Assembly: GCA_001915575.1 (NCBI GenBank)
Contig: MNQT01000025.1
Span: 1 to 64,000, forward strand
DNA from: Bacteroides sp. CAG:1060_57_27
GTDB lineage: Bacteria; Bacteroidota; Bacteroidia; Bacteroidales; UBA932
Length of the DNA: 64,000 nt
Reading direction: 5' to 3'
Below, one piece after another: positions 7,760 through 15,859 of the stretch; the stretch's first letter is position 1; each line of letters begins with the position of its first letter. The translations under genes and the position numbers were made by a program. The notes below the pieces were generated by a model, which made no database searches, was not told the DNA's origin, and saw only the letters and a list, made by a program, of their open reading frames with translations.

Positions 7760-7789
7760 AAAAAACCGCCGGCCCCGACGGGCCGACGG
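7760..7789 (-). terminator. Terminator of the sigma-54 regulator/lptE/secG operon
   Basis: Bases 7766-7775 pair with 7780-7789 (one mismatch) around a CGAC loop, and the minus strand continues with a T5-6 run. It closes the operon that ends in secG, 16 bp upstream of the clpB start. Confidence 0.85.
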
Positions 7790-7842
7790 CTGTATGTCGT
7801 TCAAATTATATTCCACTGACAAATTGTCAGCGGAGCGGTATT

Positions 7843-8199
7843 CTACTGGTTCTCCCCGCTGTCTTCGGTGGTGGGAGCCTCCTGCTGGATAGGAGCGGTG
7901 GGGAAGGCGGGCTGGTCGCTCGTGGTCACGTTCTCGATCTGGTCGGTGATGTCGATGCCGGCGTCACGGCTGCCCAAGGTGAACGAAGAAATCACTGATA
8001 CCACGATTATGAATGATACGAGACCCCAGGTGAACTTCTCGAGTATGTCTGCGGTCTGACGCACGCCGAAGGTCTGGTTGCCGGCGACGAAGTTGCTGGC
8101 CATTCCGTTGCCCTTGCTGTTCTGGAGCAGCACGACGCCTATCAGGAGCAGCGCCGCAATCACGAGGAGCACGATCAGAATAATAAAAACTGCGTTCAT
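7843..8199 (-). CDS. secG: Preprotein translocase subunit SecG
   Basis: A 118-residue membrane protein with two hydrophobic segments (about 3-25 and 57-76) joined by the conserved QNSKGNGMASNFVAG loop, the SecG signature. It would stabilise SecYE during SecA-driven export. The charged, Pro/Thr/Glu-rich C-terminal tail (from about 85) is common in Bacteroidota SecG. Its ATG overlaps the stop of the preceding TPR-like gene by four bases, so the two are translationally coupled. Confidence 0.93.
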   Translation of the reverse strand: MNAVFIILIVLLVIAALLLIGVVLLQNSKGNGMASNFVAGNQTFGVRQTADILEKFTWGLVSFIIVVSVISSFTLGSRDAGIDITDQIENVTTSDQPAFPTAPIQQEAPTTEDSGENQ

Positions 8200-8786
8200 T
8201 TGTTATCTCTTTTTTGTTCTATTTCGTCAATAAGGGTTGCAAAGTAAACACTTTTTTCTGGATATCGCAAACTTAGTTTGGAATAAATCTCCACAGCCTC
8301 ATCAGGATAGCCCTGCTCGAGGTATATCCTGGCCAGAGTTTCGGTGCAGAAGTCGTCCGTCGTCTCGCGGGCTCCCTGTTCGCGGTCGCGTCCTCCGTCG
8401 CTCTCACGGATCCTTACGGCCACCTTTTCGAAGAAGCTGTCGTCCGGCTGCCTGACCTCGTTGTACTGGCTTTGGGAGAAATAGTCGCCCCCTACCACAT
8501 GGATCCGCCTCTCCGGAGTCTCGGGCGAGGGCAGCAGCGACTGGGCAATGCGTCTGGCGTCCTTGTCGGAGCAGTCTACGCTTTTCCCCTTCATTGTCAG
8601 GTCGCGCAACGGCCTGCGTGACGGCAGGTAGAGCGCTGTCGCCTGGAGCAGCTCGTCTCCGAGGGTGCCCGCCTCCTGCATCCTCCGGCAGAGTTCCATC
8701 CGGGCCCCGGCATACCAGGGGTACAGGTCGACGACGCCGCTTAGTTCCTCAAGGGTCAGAGTGCGTATGTCTATGCTTCCTACCAT
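8196..8786 (-). CDS. Conserved protein with C-terminal TPR-like helices
   Basis: A 196-residue soluble protein with no signal peptide. The C-terminal 65 residues (TETLARIYLEQGYPDEAVEI region, about 147-185) have the spacing of a tetratricopeptide repeat; the N-terminal part is unassigned. The gene sits between lptE (7-bp overlap) and secG (4-bp overlap) in an order I recognise from other Bacteroidales genomes, which suggests a scaffold or helper role in envelope biogenesis. That is an inference from position. The ATG at 8786 is the only start that fits the overlap pattern. Confidence 0.75.
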   Translation of the reverse strand: MVGSIDIRTLTLEELSGVVDLYPWYAGARMELCRRMQEAGTLGDELLQATALYLPSRRPLRDLTMKGKSVDCSDKDARRIAQSLLPSPETPERRIHVVGGDYFSQSQYNEVRQPDDSFFEKVAVRIRESDGGRDREQGARETTDDFCTETLARIYLEQGYPDEAVEIYSKLSLRYPEKSVYFATLIDEIEQKRDNK

Positions 8787-9280
8787 TGCGCTACGGTGGC
8801 GTTGAATATGTCTTCGACTATCTTTTCCACGATCTCTTCGGTGAGCGAGGCCTCGACCTGGTCGAGCGACATGGTGGACTCGTAGTCGGCGTATCCCGAG
8901 AACGACTGGTTCTCGAAGTTGTCTTCGGGGTGCTTGCGGTTTATGAAGCTGGCCTGCACCGTAACCGTGAGGCGGTTGCTCGCGGCGACCTCGTCAGCTG
9001 TGATCGACGATGCGCTCACGTTGTATCCCGTCACGCTTCCGCTGATTTCGAGGTCCCCGTCCATGTCGACCTGCTCGAGGCTGGTCATCTGGCGGAAGCG
9101 CGTCTTCAGTGCCTCGGTGAGGTCGTTGCTCAGCGTAGGGTTGACCCTGAGGGCCGTGTATTCGAAGAAGTTGATGGTCACCGTCTGTACGTCAGGCTGT
9201 ATGGAAGTGCCTGAAAAGGAATATATTCCGCATGAACATACGGAAAGCGACAGGACCAGAAGAAGCAGGAGTTTTCTCAT
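8780..9280 (-). CDS. lptE: LptE-family LPS-assembly lipoprotein
   Basis: A 166-residue lipoprotein with signal peptide and lipobox SVCSC (lipidated Cys at 17). The body has the LptE/RlpB pattern GIYSFSGTSI, a conserved FxNxA-like NFFEYTALRVNP segment and a C-terminal VEKIVEDIFN helix. LptE plugs the LptD barrel in the outer membrane and helps deliver LPS to the surface. The start overlaps the sigma-54 regulator stop by four bases, and its stop overlaps the next gene by seven, indicating one operon. Confidence 0.88.
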   Translation of the reverse strand: MRKLLLLLVLSLSVCSCGIYSFSGTSIQPDVQTVTINFFEYTALRVNPTLSNDLTEALKTRFRQMTSLEQVDMDGDLEISGSVTGYNVSASSITADEVAASNRLTVTVQASFINRKHPEDNFENQSFSGYADYESTMSLDQVEASLTEEIVEKIVEDIFNATVAQW

Positions 9281-10521
9281 TTCCCTCGTTTTTCAGCAAG
9301 TTTGCGATATATAGTGCGTTCCGAAATGCCGAGTTCGGCAGCCGCAGGCTTCACTTTCCCGCCGTGCTTGGCGAGGCAGCGCTCTATCAGCTCGTCGTTG
9401 AGCTTCCGTATCGACAGGTCATGGCTCTCCGCGGGGTCGGCGGCCGGTACGGGATCATGGCTGACTGGAGACGGAGCCTTGGCGAAGAAGTTTTCCGGCC
9501 GGCTGTCGCCGCTCATGCCTATTATGTGCGGTGCGTCCCTGCGCTGCTGCGGGAGGCTTTCCGCCTTGCGGCCGTTTTCGACCATGCTCTTAAGGGCGTC
9601 GACTTCCTGTTTCAGGTAGAATATGGCCTTTATGATCTGCTGTTTCTCGTCCTCGCTGAACGCTCCTGACGGCCCCGTCGGGTCGACGGCGATCAGAGAA
9701 CCCTGCTCGTCCGGTATATACGATGCCAGCCTGTCCGGCCCCAGCTCCACCCTTGAAACGGTCGGGCTGACAGGCTGGGATTCCATTGCGGTGACCGTTT
9801 CGGCTATGTTCTTCAGCTGCCTGACATTTCCCGGCCAGCGGTACGAGGTCAGCAGCGAGATTGCCTCGTGCGTGAGGCCGAGCTTGCAGAGCTTGTACTT
9901 TTCTGCGAAGTCGGACGAGAACTTGCGGAACAGCAGGTAGATATCGTCCTTGTTGCGCTCGCGCAGCGCCGGCATCTGGATGCGTATGCCCGAAAGCCTG
10001 TAGTACAGGTCTTCCCTGAACTTCCCGGTGGCGACCGCATAGGCGAGGTTGACGTTCGTCGCGGCAATTATCCTGACATCGGTCTTCTCGACCTTCGACG
10101 AGCCTACCTTTATATATTCTCCGTTCTGGAGCACCCTGAGCAGCAGCGCCTGGGTCTCCTTTGGAAGTTCTCCTATCTCGTCGAGGAACAGCGTGCCGCC
10201 GTCGGCCTCCTCGAAGTAGCCTTTCCGCTCGCCCACCGCTCCGGTGAAGGCTCCCTTCTCGTGTCCGAACAGTTCCGCGTTTATGGTGCCTTCGGGGATT
10301 GCGCCGCAGTTCACGGCAAGGTACCTGCCCGTCCGCCGGGAACTCATCTGGTGGATAATCTGCGGTATGGCTTCCTTTCCGACGCCGCTCTCTCCCGTGA
10401 TGAGCACGGTGAGGTCTGTCGGGGCGACGCACACGGCCGTCTCTATGGCGTGGTTGAGGGCCGCGTCGTTGCCTATTATGTCGAATTTATTCTTGATTCT
10501 CTGTAGTTCCTGGGTGTCCAT
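9277..10521 (-). CDS. Sigma-54-dependent transcriptional activator without receiver domain
   Basis: A 414-residue bacterial enhancer-binding protein. Residues 15-245 are the sigma-54 interaction AAA+ domain, with Walker A GESGVGKE (43-50), the sigma-54-contacting GAFTGA loop (90-95) and Walker B LFLDEIGE (111-118). A Fis-type helix-turn-helix forms the last 40 residues (AAAELGISERTIYRKL). There is no N-terminal response-regulator, GAF or PAS domain, so activity may be set by expression or by a partner protein. A predicted -7 element TACATTTG (10528-10535, minus) lies only seven bases before the ATG, pointing to a leaderless transcript. It leads the operon containing lptE and secG, a conserved Bacteroidales arrangement, so it may respond to envelope state (inference). 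Confidence 0.9.
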   Translation of the reverse strand: MDTQELQRIKNKFDIIGNDAALNHAIETAVCVAPTDLTVLITGESGVGKEAIPQIIHQMSSRRTGRYLAVNCGAIPEGTINAELFGHEKGAFTGAVGERKGYFEEADGGTLFLDEIGELPKETQALLLRVLQNGEYIKVGSSKVEKTDVRIIAATNVNLAYAVATGKFREDLYYRLSGIRIQMPALRERNKDDIYLLFRKFSSDFAEKYKLCKLGLTHEAISLLTSYRWPGNVRQLKNIAETVTAMESQPVSPTVSRVELGPDRLASYIPDEQGSLIAVDPTGPSGAFSEDEKQQIIKAIFYLKQEVDALKSMVENGRKAESLPQQRRDAPHIIGMSGDSRPENFFAKAPSPVSHDPVPAADPAESHDLSIRKLNDELIERCLAKHGGKVKPAAAELGISERTIYRKLAEKRGK

Positions 10522-10527
10522 ATTCTA

Positions 10528-10535
10528 CAAATGTA
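10528..10535 (-). promoter_or_regulatory. -7 element of the sigma-54 regulator operon
   Basis: The minus strand reads TACATTTG, seven bases before the ATG at 10521. Transcription would begin at or within a base or two of the start codon. No clear -33 TTTG was found. Confidence 0.55.
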
Positions 10536-10565
10536 AGGAAATTTTTCATTTCACGGCTTTTATCA

Positions 10566-10573
10566 TATATTTG
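10566..10573 (+). promoter_or_regulatory. -7 element of the OmpA/TPR lipoprotein gene
   Basis: TATATTTG, an exact consensus, lies 26 bases before the ATG at 10599. It is arranged back to back with the minus-strand promoter at 10528-10535. Confidence 0.65.
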
Positions 10574-10598
10574 TAGATAACATTTATATTGTACCGAT

Positions 10599-12245
10599 AT
10601 GAAAATACTCATCAGATCATTGGCGTTTTGTGCGATGGTGCTTTCATTGTCATCCTGCGCCAAATCCCGTGCCGAGCAGATGAAGCTCGCCGAGAATATC
10701 CGTGTCAGCTGCACTCCCGAGGTGCTTGCCCTCAAGGGGGAGTCAATCCCCGCCGAGATTACCGTCACCTTCCCCGAGAAGTATTTCGAACCGTCCGTGA
10801 AAATGGTAGTCACCCCCGTGCTGGTGTACGAGGGCGGCGAGCAGGTCGGCAGGTCCTATACCTATCAGGGAGAGAAGGTGAAGGACAACTACTATCCGGT
10901 GGCTTTCAAGGAGGAGACCACCGTTACCGAGACTGTCTCCTTCGACTATGTCGAGGGCGTCGAGACTTCCTACCTGGAGCTCCGCGCCGTGGCATACTAC
11001 AAGGACAACGCTATCGAGATTCCCGCGATCAAGGTAGCCGACGGCTGCAACGTGACGCAGCTGCTGGCCACTACTTCAGGAGTGTACAGCTTCAAGAAGG
11101 ACGCATATCAGGATGTCCTCTACGAGAGCGCTGAAGGACAGGTCCTCTATAACGTGAACTCTTCCGTGGTGAAGAAGAGCGAGCTCGGTTCGGAGTCGGT
11201 GAAGGATTTCCAGGCCGCTCTCGAGGAGATCGCCTCTGATCCCCGCTACAGCGTGACCGGAACCAAGGTTGTCGCCTATGCCTCTCCCGAGGGAGGTCAG
11301 GACTTCAACGCTAAGCTTTCGGACAAGCGTGCCGAGTCTGCGATGAAGGCCTGGGACGAGGTCACGGGAGGAATGTCTGCCGACGACCTGCAGACCCTCA
11401 GCATGGGTCAGGACTGGGAAGGCTTCCAGGAGGCCGTGGCAAACTCCAATATCGAGGACAAGGACCTCATCCTCAGGGTTCTCTCGATGTACAGCGACCC
11501 TGCTGTCCGTGAAAGGGAGATAAGGAACATGTCGAAAGTGTACACGGAAGTAAGCAAGGACATATTCCCCGAGCTGCGCCGCGCCCGTTTCATCGCCGAG
11601 CTCTCCTATAAGAACTATACGCCCGAGGAGCTCGAGGAGCTTTCCCGCAGCTCGATCGACCTGCTCGACGAGGAAGCCCTGCTGCGTGCCGCATCCCTTG
11701 CCGACGATGCATCCCGCAAGGCGGAGCTCTATAAGTTCGCTGCCGACAAGTTCGGCTCCGACAGGGCCAGCTTCAACCTTGCCCTGCTCAGCCTCGACGA
11801 GGGCGATCCCGACAGCGCCGAGACCTATCTCGCCGCCGTCAGGACTTCCGATCCGGATGTCGTCAACGCCAGGGGAGTGTGCGAACTCCAGAGAGGCGAC
11901 TATGAGGCCGCCGCAAGGCTCTTCAGGCAGGCCGGTACCGAGGAGGCGGAGGAGAACCTTGCCGCAATCGACATCCTCAACGGAGACTATGCGGCAGCCG
12001 CTGAACATCTCGAGGGCACAGACAGCCACGACAAGGCGGTCGTATACATCCTTATGGGAGACTACGACAAGGCGGAGCAGAGCATAAGCTGCAACTGCGC
12101 CAGGAGCAACTATCTCCGTGCCGTCATCGCTGCCCGCAGGGGTAACGCTTCCGATGTAGAGAAGTATCTCGACAAGGTGGCCGAGCTCAGCCCCGCGATG
12201 AGGGCGAAGGCAGACAAGGATGTCGAATTCGCGAACTACAGATAA
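10599..12245 (+). CDS. Lipoprotein with OmpA-like domain and TPR tail
   Basis: A 548-residue lipoprotein; signal peptide ends LSLSSC (Cys at 20). Residues 30-165 look like a beta-rich domain. About 180-265 resemble an OmpA C-terminal peptidoglycan-binding fold, with VLYNVNSSVV as the first strand and YASPEG...LSDKRAESAMKAW as the diagnostic helix. Residues from about 340 are helical TPR-type repeats rich in A, L and D (GDYEAAARLFRQAG and similar). An envelope scaffold that ties an outer-membrane lipoprotein to peptidoglycan is the likely role. A consensus -7 element lies upstream, and the gene ends about 95 bp before rpsL, which has its own promoter. Confidence 0.75.
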   Translation: MKILIRSLAFCAMVLSLSSCAKSRAEQMKLAENIRVSCTPEVLALKGESIPAEITVTFPEKYFEPSVKMVVTPVLVYEGGEQVGRSYTYQGEKVKDNYYPVAFKEETTVTETVSFDYVEGVETSYLELRAVAYYKDNAIEIPAIKVADGCNVTQLLATTSGVYSFKKDAYQDVLYESAEGQVLYNVNSSVVKKSELGSESVKDFQAALEEIASDPRYSVTGTKVVAYASPEGGQDFNAKLSDKRAESAMKAWDEVTGGMSADDLQTLSMGQDWEGFQEAVANSNIEDKDLILRVLSMYSDPAVREREIRNMSKVYTEVSKDIFPELRRARFIAELSYKNYTPEELEELSRSSIDLLDEEALLRAASLADDASRKAELYKFAADKFGSDRASFNLALLSLDEGDPDSAETYLAAVRTSDPDVVNARGVCELQRGDYEAAARLFRQAGTEEAEENLAAIDILNGDYAAAAEHLEGTDSHDKAVVYILMGDYDKAEQSISCNCARSNYLRAVIAARRGNASDVEKYLDKVAELSPAMRAKADKDVEFANYR

Positions 12246-12257
12246 TCTTGTAAAGAT

Positions 12258-12288
12258 TTTGCAGATTATTCAATTTTGTTTATATTTG
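12258..12288 (+). promoter_or_regulatory. Promoter of the str operon
   Basis: TTTG at 12258-12261, a 19-bp spacer and TATATTTG at 12281-12288 form a full-consensus Bacteroidota promoter. The expected start is within a few bases of 12291. Confidence 0.85.
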
Positions 12289-12290
12289 CA

Positions 12291-12314
12291 GCCCCCAATT
12301 TTATGGGGGCTTTT
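12291..12314 (+). promoter_or_regulatory. 5'-terminal hairpin of the rpsL transcript
   Basis: GCCCCC (12291-12296) pairs with GGGGGC (12305-12310) over an 8-base AT loop, followed by TTTTATAATTTTATTT. The stem begins at or next to the predicted start point. It resembles an intrinsic terminator, so it may attenuate the operon or protect the mRNA 5' end. Confidence 0.6.
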
Positions 12315-12340
12315 ATAATTTTATTTGTTAACAACCATTT

Positions 12341-12712
12341 ATGCCCACAATTCAACAGTTAGTTCGCAAAGGACGCGAGGTCATTGAAGTCAAGTCAAAG
12401 TCTCGTGCGCTGGATGCATGCCCTCAGAAGCGTGGCGTATGCCTCAGGGTGTATACTACTACCCCGAAGAAACCTAACTCAGCAATGCGTAAGGTTGCCC
12501 GTGTACGTCTCACCAACGCCAAGGAGGTCAATGCCTACATTCCGGGCGAGGGTCACAACCTGCAGGAGCACTCTATCGTGCTCGTGCGCGGCGGTCGTGT
12601 GAAGGACCTTCCCGGTGTGCGTTACCACATCCTTAGGGGCGCTTTGGATACGGCCGGCGTAGAGGGACGTACTCAGTCACGTTCCCTGTATGGAGCCAAG
12701 AGGCCGAAGTAA
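12341..12712 (+). CDS. rpsL: 30S ribosomal protein S12
   Basis: A 123-residue protein matching S12 over its full length ([13 protein letters not shown] start, [16 protein letters not shown] and [13 protein letters not shown] conserved blocks). It lies at the decoding centre of the 30S subunit. Lys at the classic streptomycin-resistance position in PKKPNS is the ordinary, sensitive-type residue. It is the first gene of the operon with rpsG, fusA and rpsJ, with no Shine-Dalgarno sequence. Confidence 0.99.
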   Translation: MPTIQQLVRKGREVIEVKSKSRALDACPQKRGVCLRVYTTTPKKPNSAMRKVARVRLTNAKEVNAYIPGEGHNLQEHSIVLVRGGRVKDLPGVRYHILRGALDTAGVEGRTQSRSLYGAKRPK

Positions 12713-12750
12713 GCCCGCGGATGGTTTTAATTTATTAAAGTTTCAAAGTA

Positions 12751-13227
12751 ATGAGAAAAGCAAAGCCTAAGAAGAGGATTCTACTTCCTGATCCCAAGTT
12801 TCACGACACGCAGGTTACCCGCTTCGTGAACAATCTGATGCTGCAGGGAAAGAAGAGTATCGCGTATTCTATTTTTTACGATGCCATTGACATGGTAGGC
12901 GAGAAGATGAAAGATTCCGACAAGGCTCCACTCGATATATGGAAGAAGGCTCTCGAGAACGTGACTCCCCAGATCGAGGTAAAGTCACGCCGTATCGGAG
13001 GTGCCAACTTCCAGGTGCCTACAGAGTTGCGTCCGGAAAGGAAGATTTCGCTCTCGATGAAGAACCTGATCAACTTCGCCCGCAAGCGTTCCGGCCACTC
13101 TATGGCTGAAAAACTCTGTGCCGAGATTATCGCGGCATACAATAATGAAGGCGGTGCATACAAGCGCAAGGAGGATATGCACAAGATGGCCGAGGCCAAC
13201 AAGGCGTTCGCCCACTTCAGATTTTAG
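12751..13227 (+). CDS. rpsG: 30S ribosomal protein S7
   Basis: A 158-residue S7 protein (MRKAKPKKR start, [13 protein letters not shown] and [25 protein letters not shown] blocks). It nucleates assembly of the 30S head and contacts E-site tRNA. It lies 38 bp after rpsL and 13 bp before fusA, in the standard order. Confidence 0.99.
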   Translation: MRKAKPKKRILLPDPKFHDTQVTRFVNNLMLQGKKSIAYSIFYDAIDMVGEKMKDSDKAPLDIWKKALENVTPQIEVKSRRIGGANFQVPTELRPERKISLSMKNLINFARKRSGHSMAEKLCAEIIAAYNNEGGAYKRKEDMHKMAEANKAFAHFRF

Positions 13228-13240
13228 TTGAAGCACCAAG

Positions 13241-15361
13241 ATGGCAACAAAAAGAGATCTTAAGTATACAAGAAACATCGGCATCATGGCCCACATCGAT
13301 GCCGGCAAGACTACCACGTCCGAGCGTATCCTGTTCTACACCGGAAAGACCCACAAGATCGGTGAGGTCCATGAAGGTGCGGCGACTATGGACTGGATGG
13401 TTCAGGAGCAGGAGAGGGGTATCACCATTACTTCTGCCGCCACCACCGCGTTCTGGCATTACGGCGGGGAGTCTTTCCAGATCAACCTTATCGACACTCC
13501 GGGCCACGTGGACTTCACCGTCGAGGTGGAGCGTTCGCTCCGCGTGCTTGACGGTACCATCGCCACGTTCTGCGCGGTAGGACGCGTACAGCCCCAGTCC
13601 GAGACGGTATGGCGCCAGGCCGACAAGTACCGCGTGCCCAAGATTGCGTATGTGAACAAGATGGACCGTGTCGGCGCCGACTTCCTCGCATGCGTCGAGG
13701 AGATCAAGACCAAGCTCGGTGCCACGGCCGTTCCTATCTGCCTGCCTATAGGTGCCGAGGAGAAGTTCCAGGGTATCATAGACCTGATTTCCCGCAAGGC
13801 GCTGATATACGACGGAAGCGAGACTCTCGTCAACTATCAGGTCCAGGATGTTCCCGAGGATATGAAGGATGCCGTCGCCCTCTGGAGGGACAAGCTCGTA
13901 GAGGCTGCCGCCGAGTGTGACGAAGCCCTTATGGACAAATACTTCGAAGATCCCGAGTCGATAACCGAGGACGAGATCATCGCCGCTATCCGCAAGGGTA
14001 CTATCGCGATGCAGATCGTTCCCGCCTGCTGCGGCTCTTCGTTCAAGAACAAGGGCGTGCAGTTCCTGCTCGATGCCGTGATCCGCTATCTGCCTTCGCC
14101 GCTCGACATCGGCGACACCAAGGCTACCGATCTCAACACGAACAAGGAAGTCGACCTCAAGCCGTCTGCGTCAGAGCCGTTCTGCGGTCTCGTGTTCAAG
14201 ATTGCCACCGACCCGTTCGTAGGCCGTCTCGCATATATCAGGGTATATTCAGGACACCTTGACGCCGGTTCGTATGTGTTCAACTCCCGTTCCGGCAAGA
14301 AGGAGAGGGTCGCCCGTCTGTACCAGATGCACTCCAATCACCAGAACCCTATCGAGTTCGTCGAGGCGGGTGATATCTGTGCTGCGGTAGGCTTCAAGGA
14401 TCTCCGCACCGGCGACACTATCTGCGTAGAGGGACAGAACCTCGCGCTGGAGTCCATGGAGTTCCCCGATCCCGTTATCGGAATCGCCGTCGAGCCCAAG
14501 ACCCAGAAAGATCTGGACAAGCTCGGAATCGCGCTTGCAAAGCTTGCGGAAGAGGATCCTACCTTCACCGTCAAGTCAGACCATGATACCGGCCAGACCG
14601 TCATCAGCGGTATGGGCGAGCTCCACCTCGATATCATCGTAGACCGTCTCCGCCGCGAGTTCGGCGTAGAGATCAACCAGGGTGCTCCCCAGGTGAACTA
14701 CAAGGAGGCCGTGACATCTACCACCCAGCACCGCGAGGTCTTCAAGAAGCAGACCGGCGGCCGCGGTAAGTTCGCCGACATCATCGTCGAGATCGGACCT
14801 GCCGACGAGGGCGTCCAGGGACTCCAGTTCGACAACCAGGTCAAGGGAGGAAACGTGCCCAAGGAGTTCATCCCCAGCGTACAGAAAGGCTTCGAGTCGG
14901 CTATGGCCAACGGCGTGCTCGCCGGATATGAGGTTCAGTCGCTCAAGGTCACCCTGCTCGACGGTTCGTTCCACCCCGTCGACTCCGACCAGCTCTCGTT
15001 CGAACTTGCAGCCCGCATGGCATTCAGGCATGCCTGCCCCAAGTGCTCACCCGTGCTGCTCGAGCCTATCATGAGTCTCGAGGTCGTTACTCCCGAGGAG
15101 TACATGGGCGAGATCGTAGGCGACCTCAACCGCCGTCGCGGACAGATAGTTGCAATGGATTCGACTGCCAACGGTGCGCGCATCGTCAAGGCTTTCGTTC
15201 CTCTCGCAGAGCAGTTCGGATATGTAACCGTGCTCCGTACCCTGTCTTCAGGACGTGCGACCAGCACGATGACGTTCGACCACTATTCGGAGGTTCCTGC
15301 GTCGCTCGCGAAGGACATCATCGAGAAGAGCGGATACAAGCTCGGTTCGGATGACGAATAA
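13241..15361 (+). CDS. fusA: Elongation factor G
   Basis: A 706-residue translational GTPase that drives translocation. GTP-binding motifs are AHIDAGKT (17-24), DTPGH (85-89) and NKMD (139-142). Domains II-V follow, including the GMGELHLDI and [14 protein letters not shown] ([13 protein letters not shown]) regions. The length and continuous homology indicate canonical EF-G rather than a paralogue or TetM-type protection protein, and position in the str operon supports this. Confidence 0.98.
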   Translation: MATKRDLKYTRNIGIMAHIDAGKTTTSERILFYTGKTHKIGEVHEGAATMDWMVQEQERGITITSAATTAFWHYGGESFQINLIDTPGHVDFTVEVERSLRVLDGTIATFCAVGRVQPQSETVWRQADKYRVPKIAYVNKMDRVGADFLACVEEIKTKLGATAVPICLPIGAEEKFQGIIDLISRKALIYDGSETLVNYQVQDVPEDMKDAVALWRDKLVEAAAECDEALMDKYFEDPESITEDEIIAAIRKGTIAMQIVPACCGSSFKNKGVQFLLDAVIRYLPSPLDIGDTKATDLNTNKEVDLKPSASEPFCGLVFKIATDPFVGRLAYIRVYSGHLDAGSYVFNSRSGKKERVARLYQMHSNHQNPIEFVEAGDICAAVGFKDLRTGDTICVEGQNLALESMEFPDPVIGIAVEPKTQKDLDKLGIALAKLAEEDPTFTVKSDHDTGQTVISGMGELHLDIIVDRLRREFGVEINQGAPQVNYKEAVTSTTQHREVFKKQTGGRGKFADIIVEIGPADEGVQGLQFDNQVKGGNVPKEFIPSVQKGFESAMANGVLAGYEVQSLKVTLLDGSFHPVDSDQLSFELAARMAFRHACPKCSPVLLEPIMSLEVVTPEEYMGEIVGDLNRRRGQIVAMDSTANGARIVKAFVPLAEQFGYVTVLRTLSSGRATSTMTFDHYSEVPASLAKDIIEKSGYKLGSDDE

Positions 15362-15386
15362 TTAACGGAAAAGAAAAATAAACAAT

Positions 15387-15692
15387 ATGGGTCAGAAAAT
15401 TAGAATAAAGCTCAAGTCTTTCGATCACATGCTCGTCGACAAGTCGGTGGCCAAGATCGTTGAGACGGTGAAGTCTACAGGCGCCAAGGTGAATGGTCCC
15501 ATTCCCCTTCCCACCAACAAGAAGATCTTCACGGTTAACCGTTCGACCTTCGTCAACAAGAAGTCACGCGAGCAGTTCGAGCTCGACTCCTATCGCAGGC
15601 TCCTCGACATCGAGGATTCAAACGCGAAGACTGTCGACGCGCTCATGAAGCTCGAGCTTCCTTCCGGCGTAGAAGTCGAAATCAAAGTCTGA
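15387..15692 (+). CDS. rpsJ: 30S ribosomal protein S10
   Basis: A 101-residue S10 protein ([20 protein letters not shown] start, [17 protein letters not shown] block). It is a 30S head component, also used in transcription antitermination through NusB. In most Bacteroidota it is followed directly by rplC and the S10 operon. Here it is the last protein gene, and a tRNA and terminator follow. Confidence 0.99.
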   Translation: MGQKIRIKLKSFDHMLVDKSVAKIVETVKSTGAKVNGPIPLPTNKKIFTVNRSTFVNKKSREQFELDSYRRLLDIEDSNAKTVDALMKLELPSGVEVEIKV

Positions 15693-15696
15693 TGGC

Positions 15697-15716
15697 GGGC
15701 GGTAGTTAGACCGCCC
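15697..15716 (+). other. Hairpin between rpsJ and tRNA
   Basis: A perfect 7-bp GC-rich stem (15697-15703 with 15710-15716, loop AGTTAG) without a T-run. It lies between the rpsJ stop and the tRNA and may be a processing site that frees the tRNA from the operon transcript. Confidence 0.45.
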
Positions 15717-15721
15717 TGCAA

Positions 15722-15795
15722 GGTCCCTTAGCTCAGTTGGTTAGAGCACCTGACTCATAATCAGGGAGTCGTAGGTTCAAGCCCTACAGGGACCA
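15722..15795 (+). tRNA. tRNA with CAT anticodon (Ile2 or elongator Met)
   Basis: A complete cloverleaf is visible: acceptor GGTCCCT (15722-15728) with AGGGACC (15788-15794), anticodon CAT at 15756-15758, normal T-loop TTCAAGC, discriminator A, CCA not encoded. The acceptor stem is close to that of E. coli tRNA-Ile2 (lysidine-modified CAU), so I lean to Ile2 over Met. No promoter of its own is seen, so it is probably co-transcribed with rpsJ. Confidence 0.9.
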
Positions 15796-15803
15796 CTCTC
15801 ATA

Positions 15804-15840
15804 AAGAAGTGCCTGTTATTGCTACGGGTGCTTCTTTTTT
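15804..15840 (+). terminator. Terminator of the str operon/tRNA
   Basis: Bases 15804-15813 pair with 15827-15836 (10 bp, two wobbles), followed by a T6 run to 15840. It ends the rpsL-rpsG-fusA-rpsJ-tRNA transcript. Confidence 0.8.
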
Positions 15841-15845
15841 ATTAT

Positions 15846-15853
15846 TATCTTTG
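15846..15853 (+). promoter_or_regulatory. -7 element of the Xaa-Pro aminopeptidase gene
   Basis: TATCTTTG fits TAnnTTTG. The ATG at 15860 begins only six bases after the element, so the transcript is probably leaderless. Confidence 0.55.
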
Positions 15854-15859
15854 CGCGAT

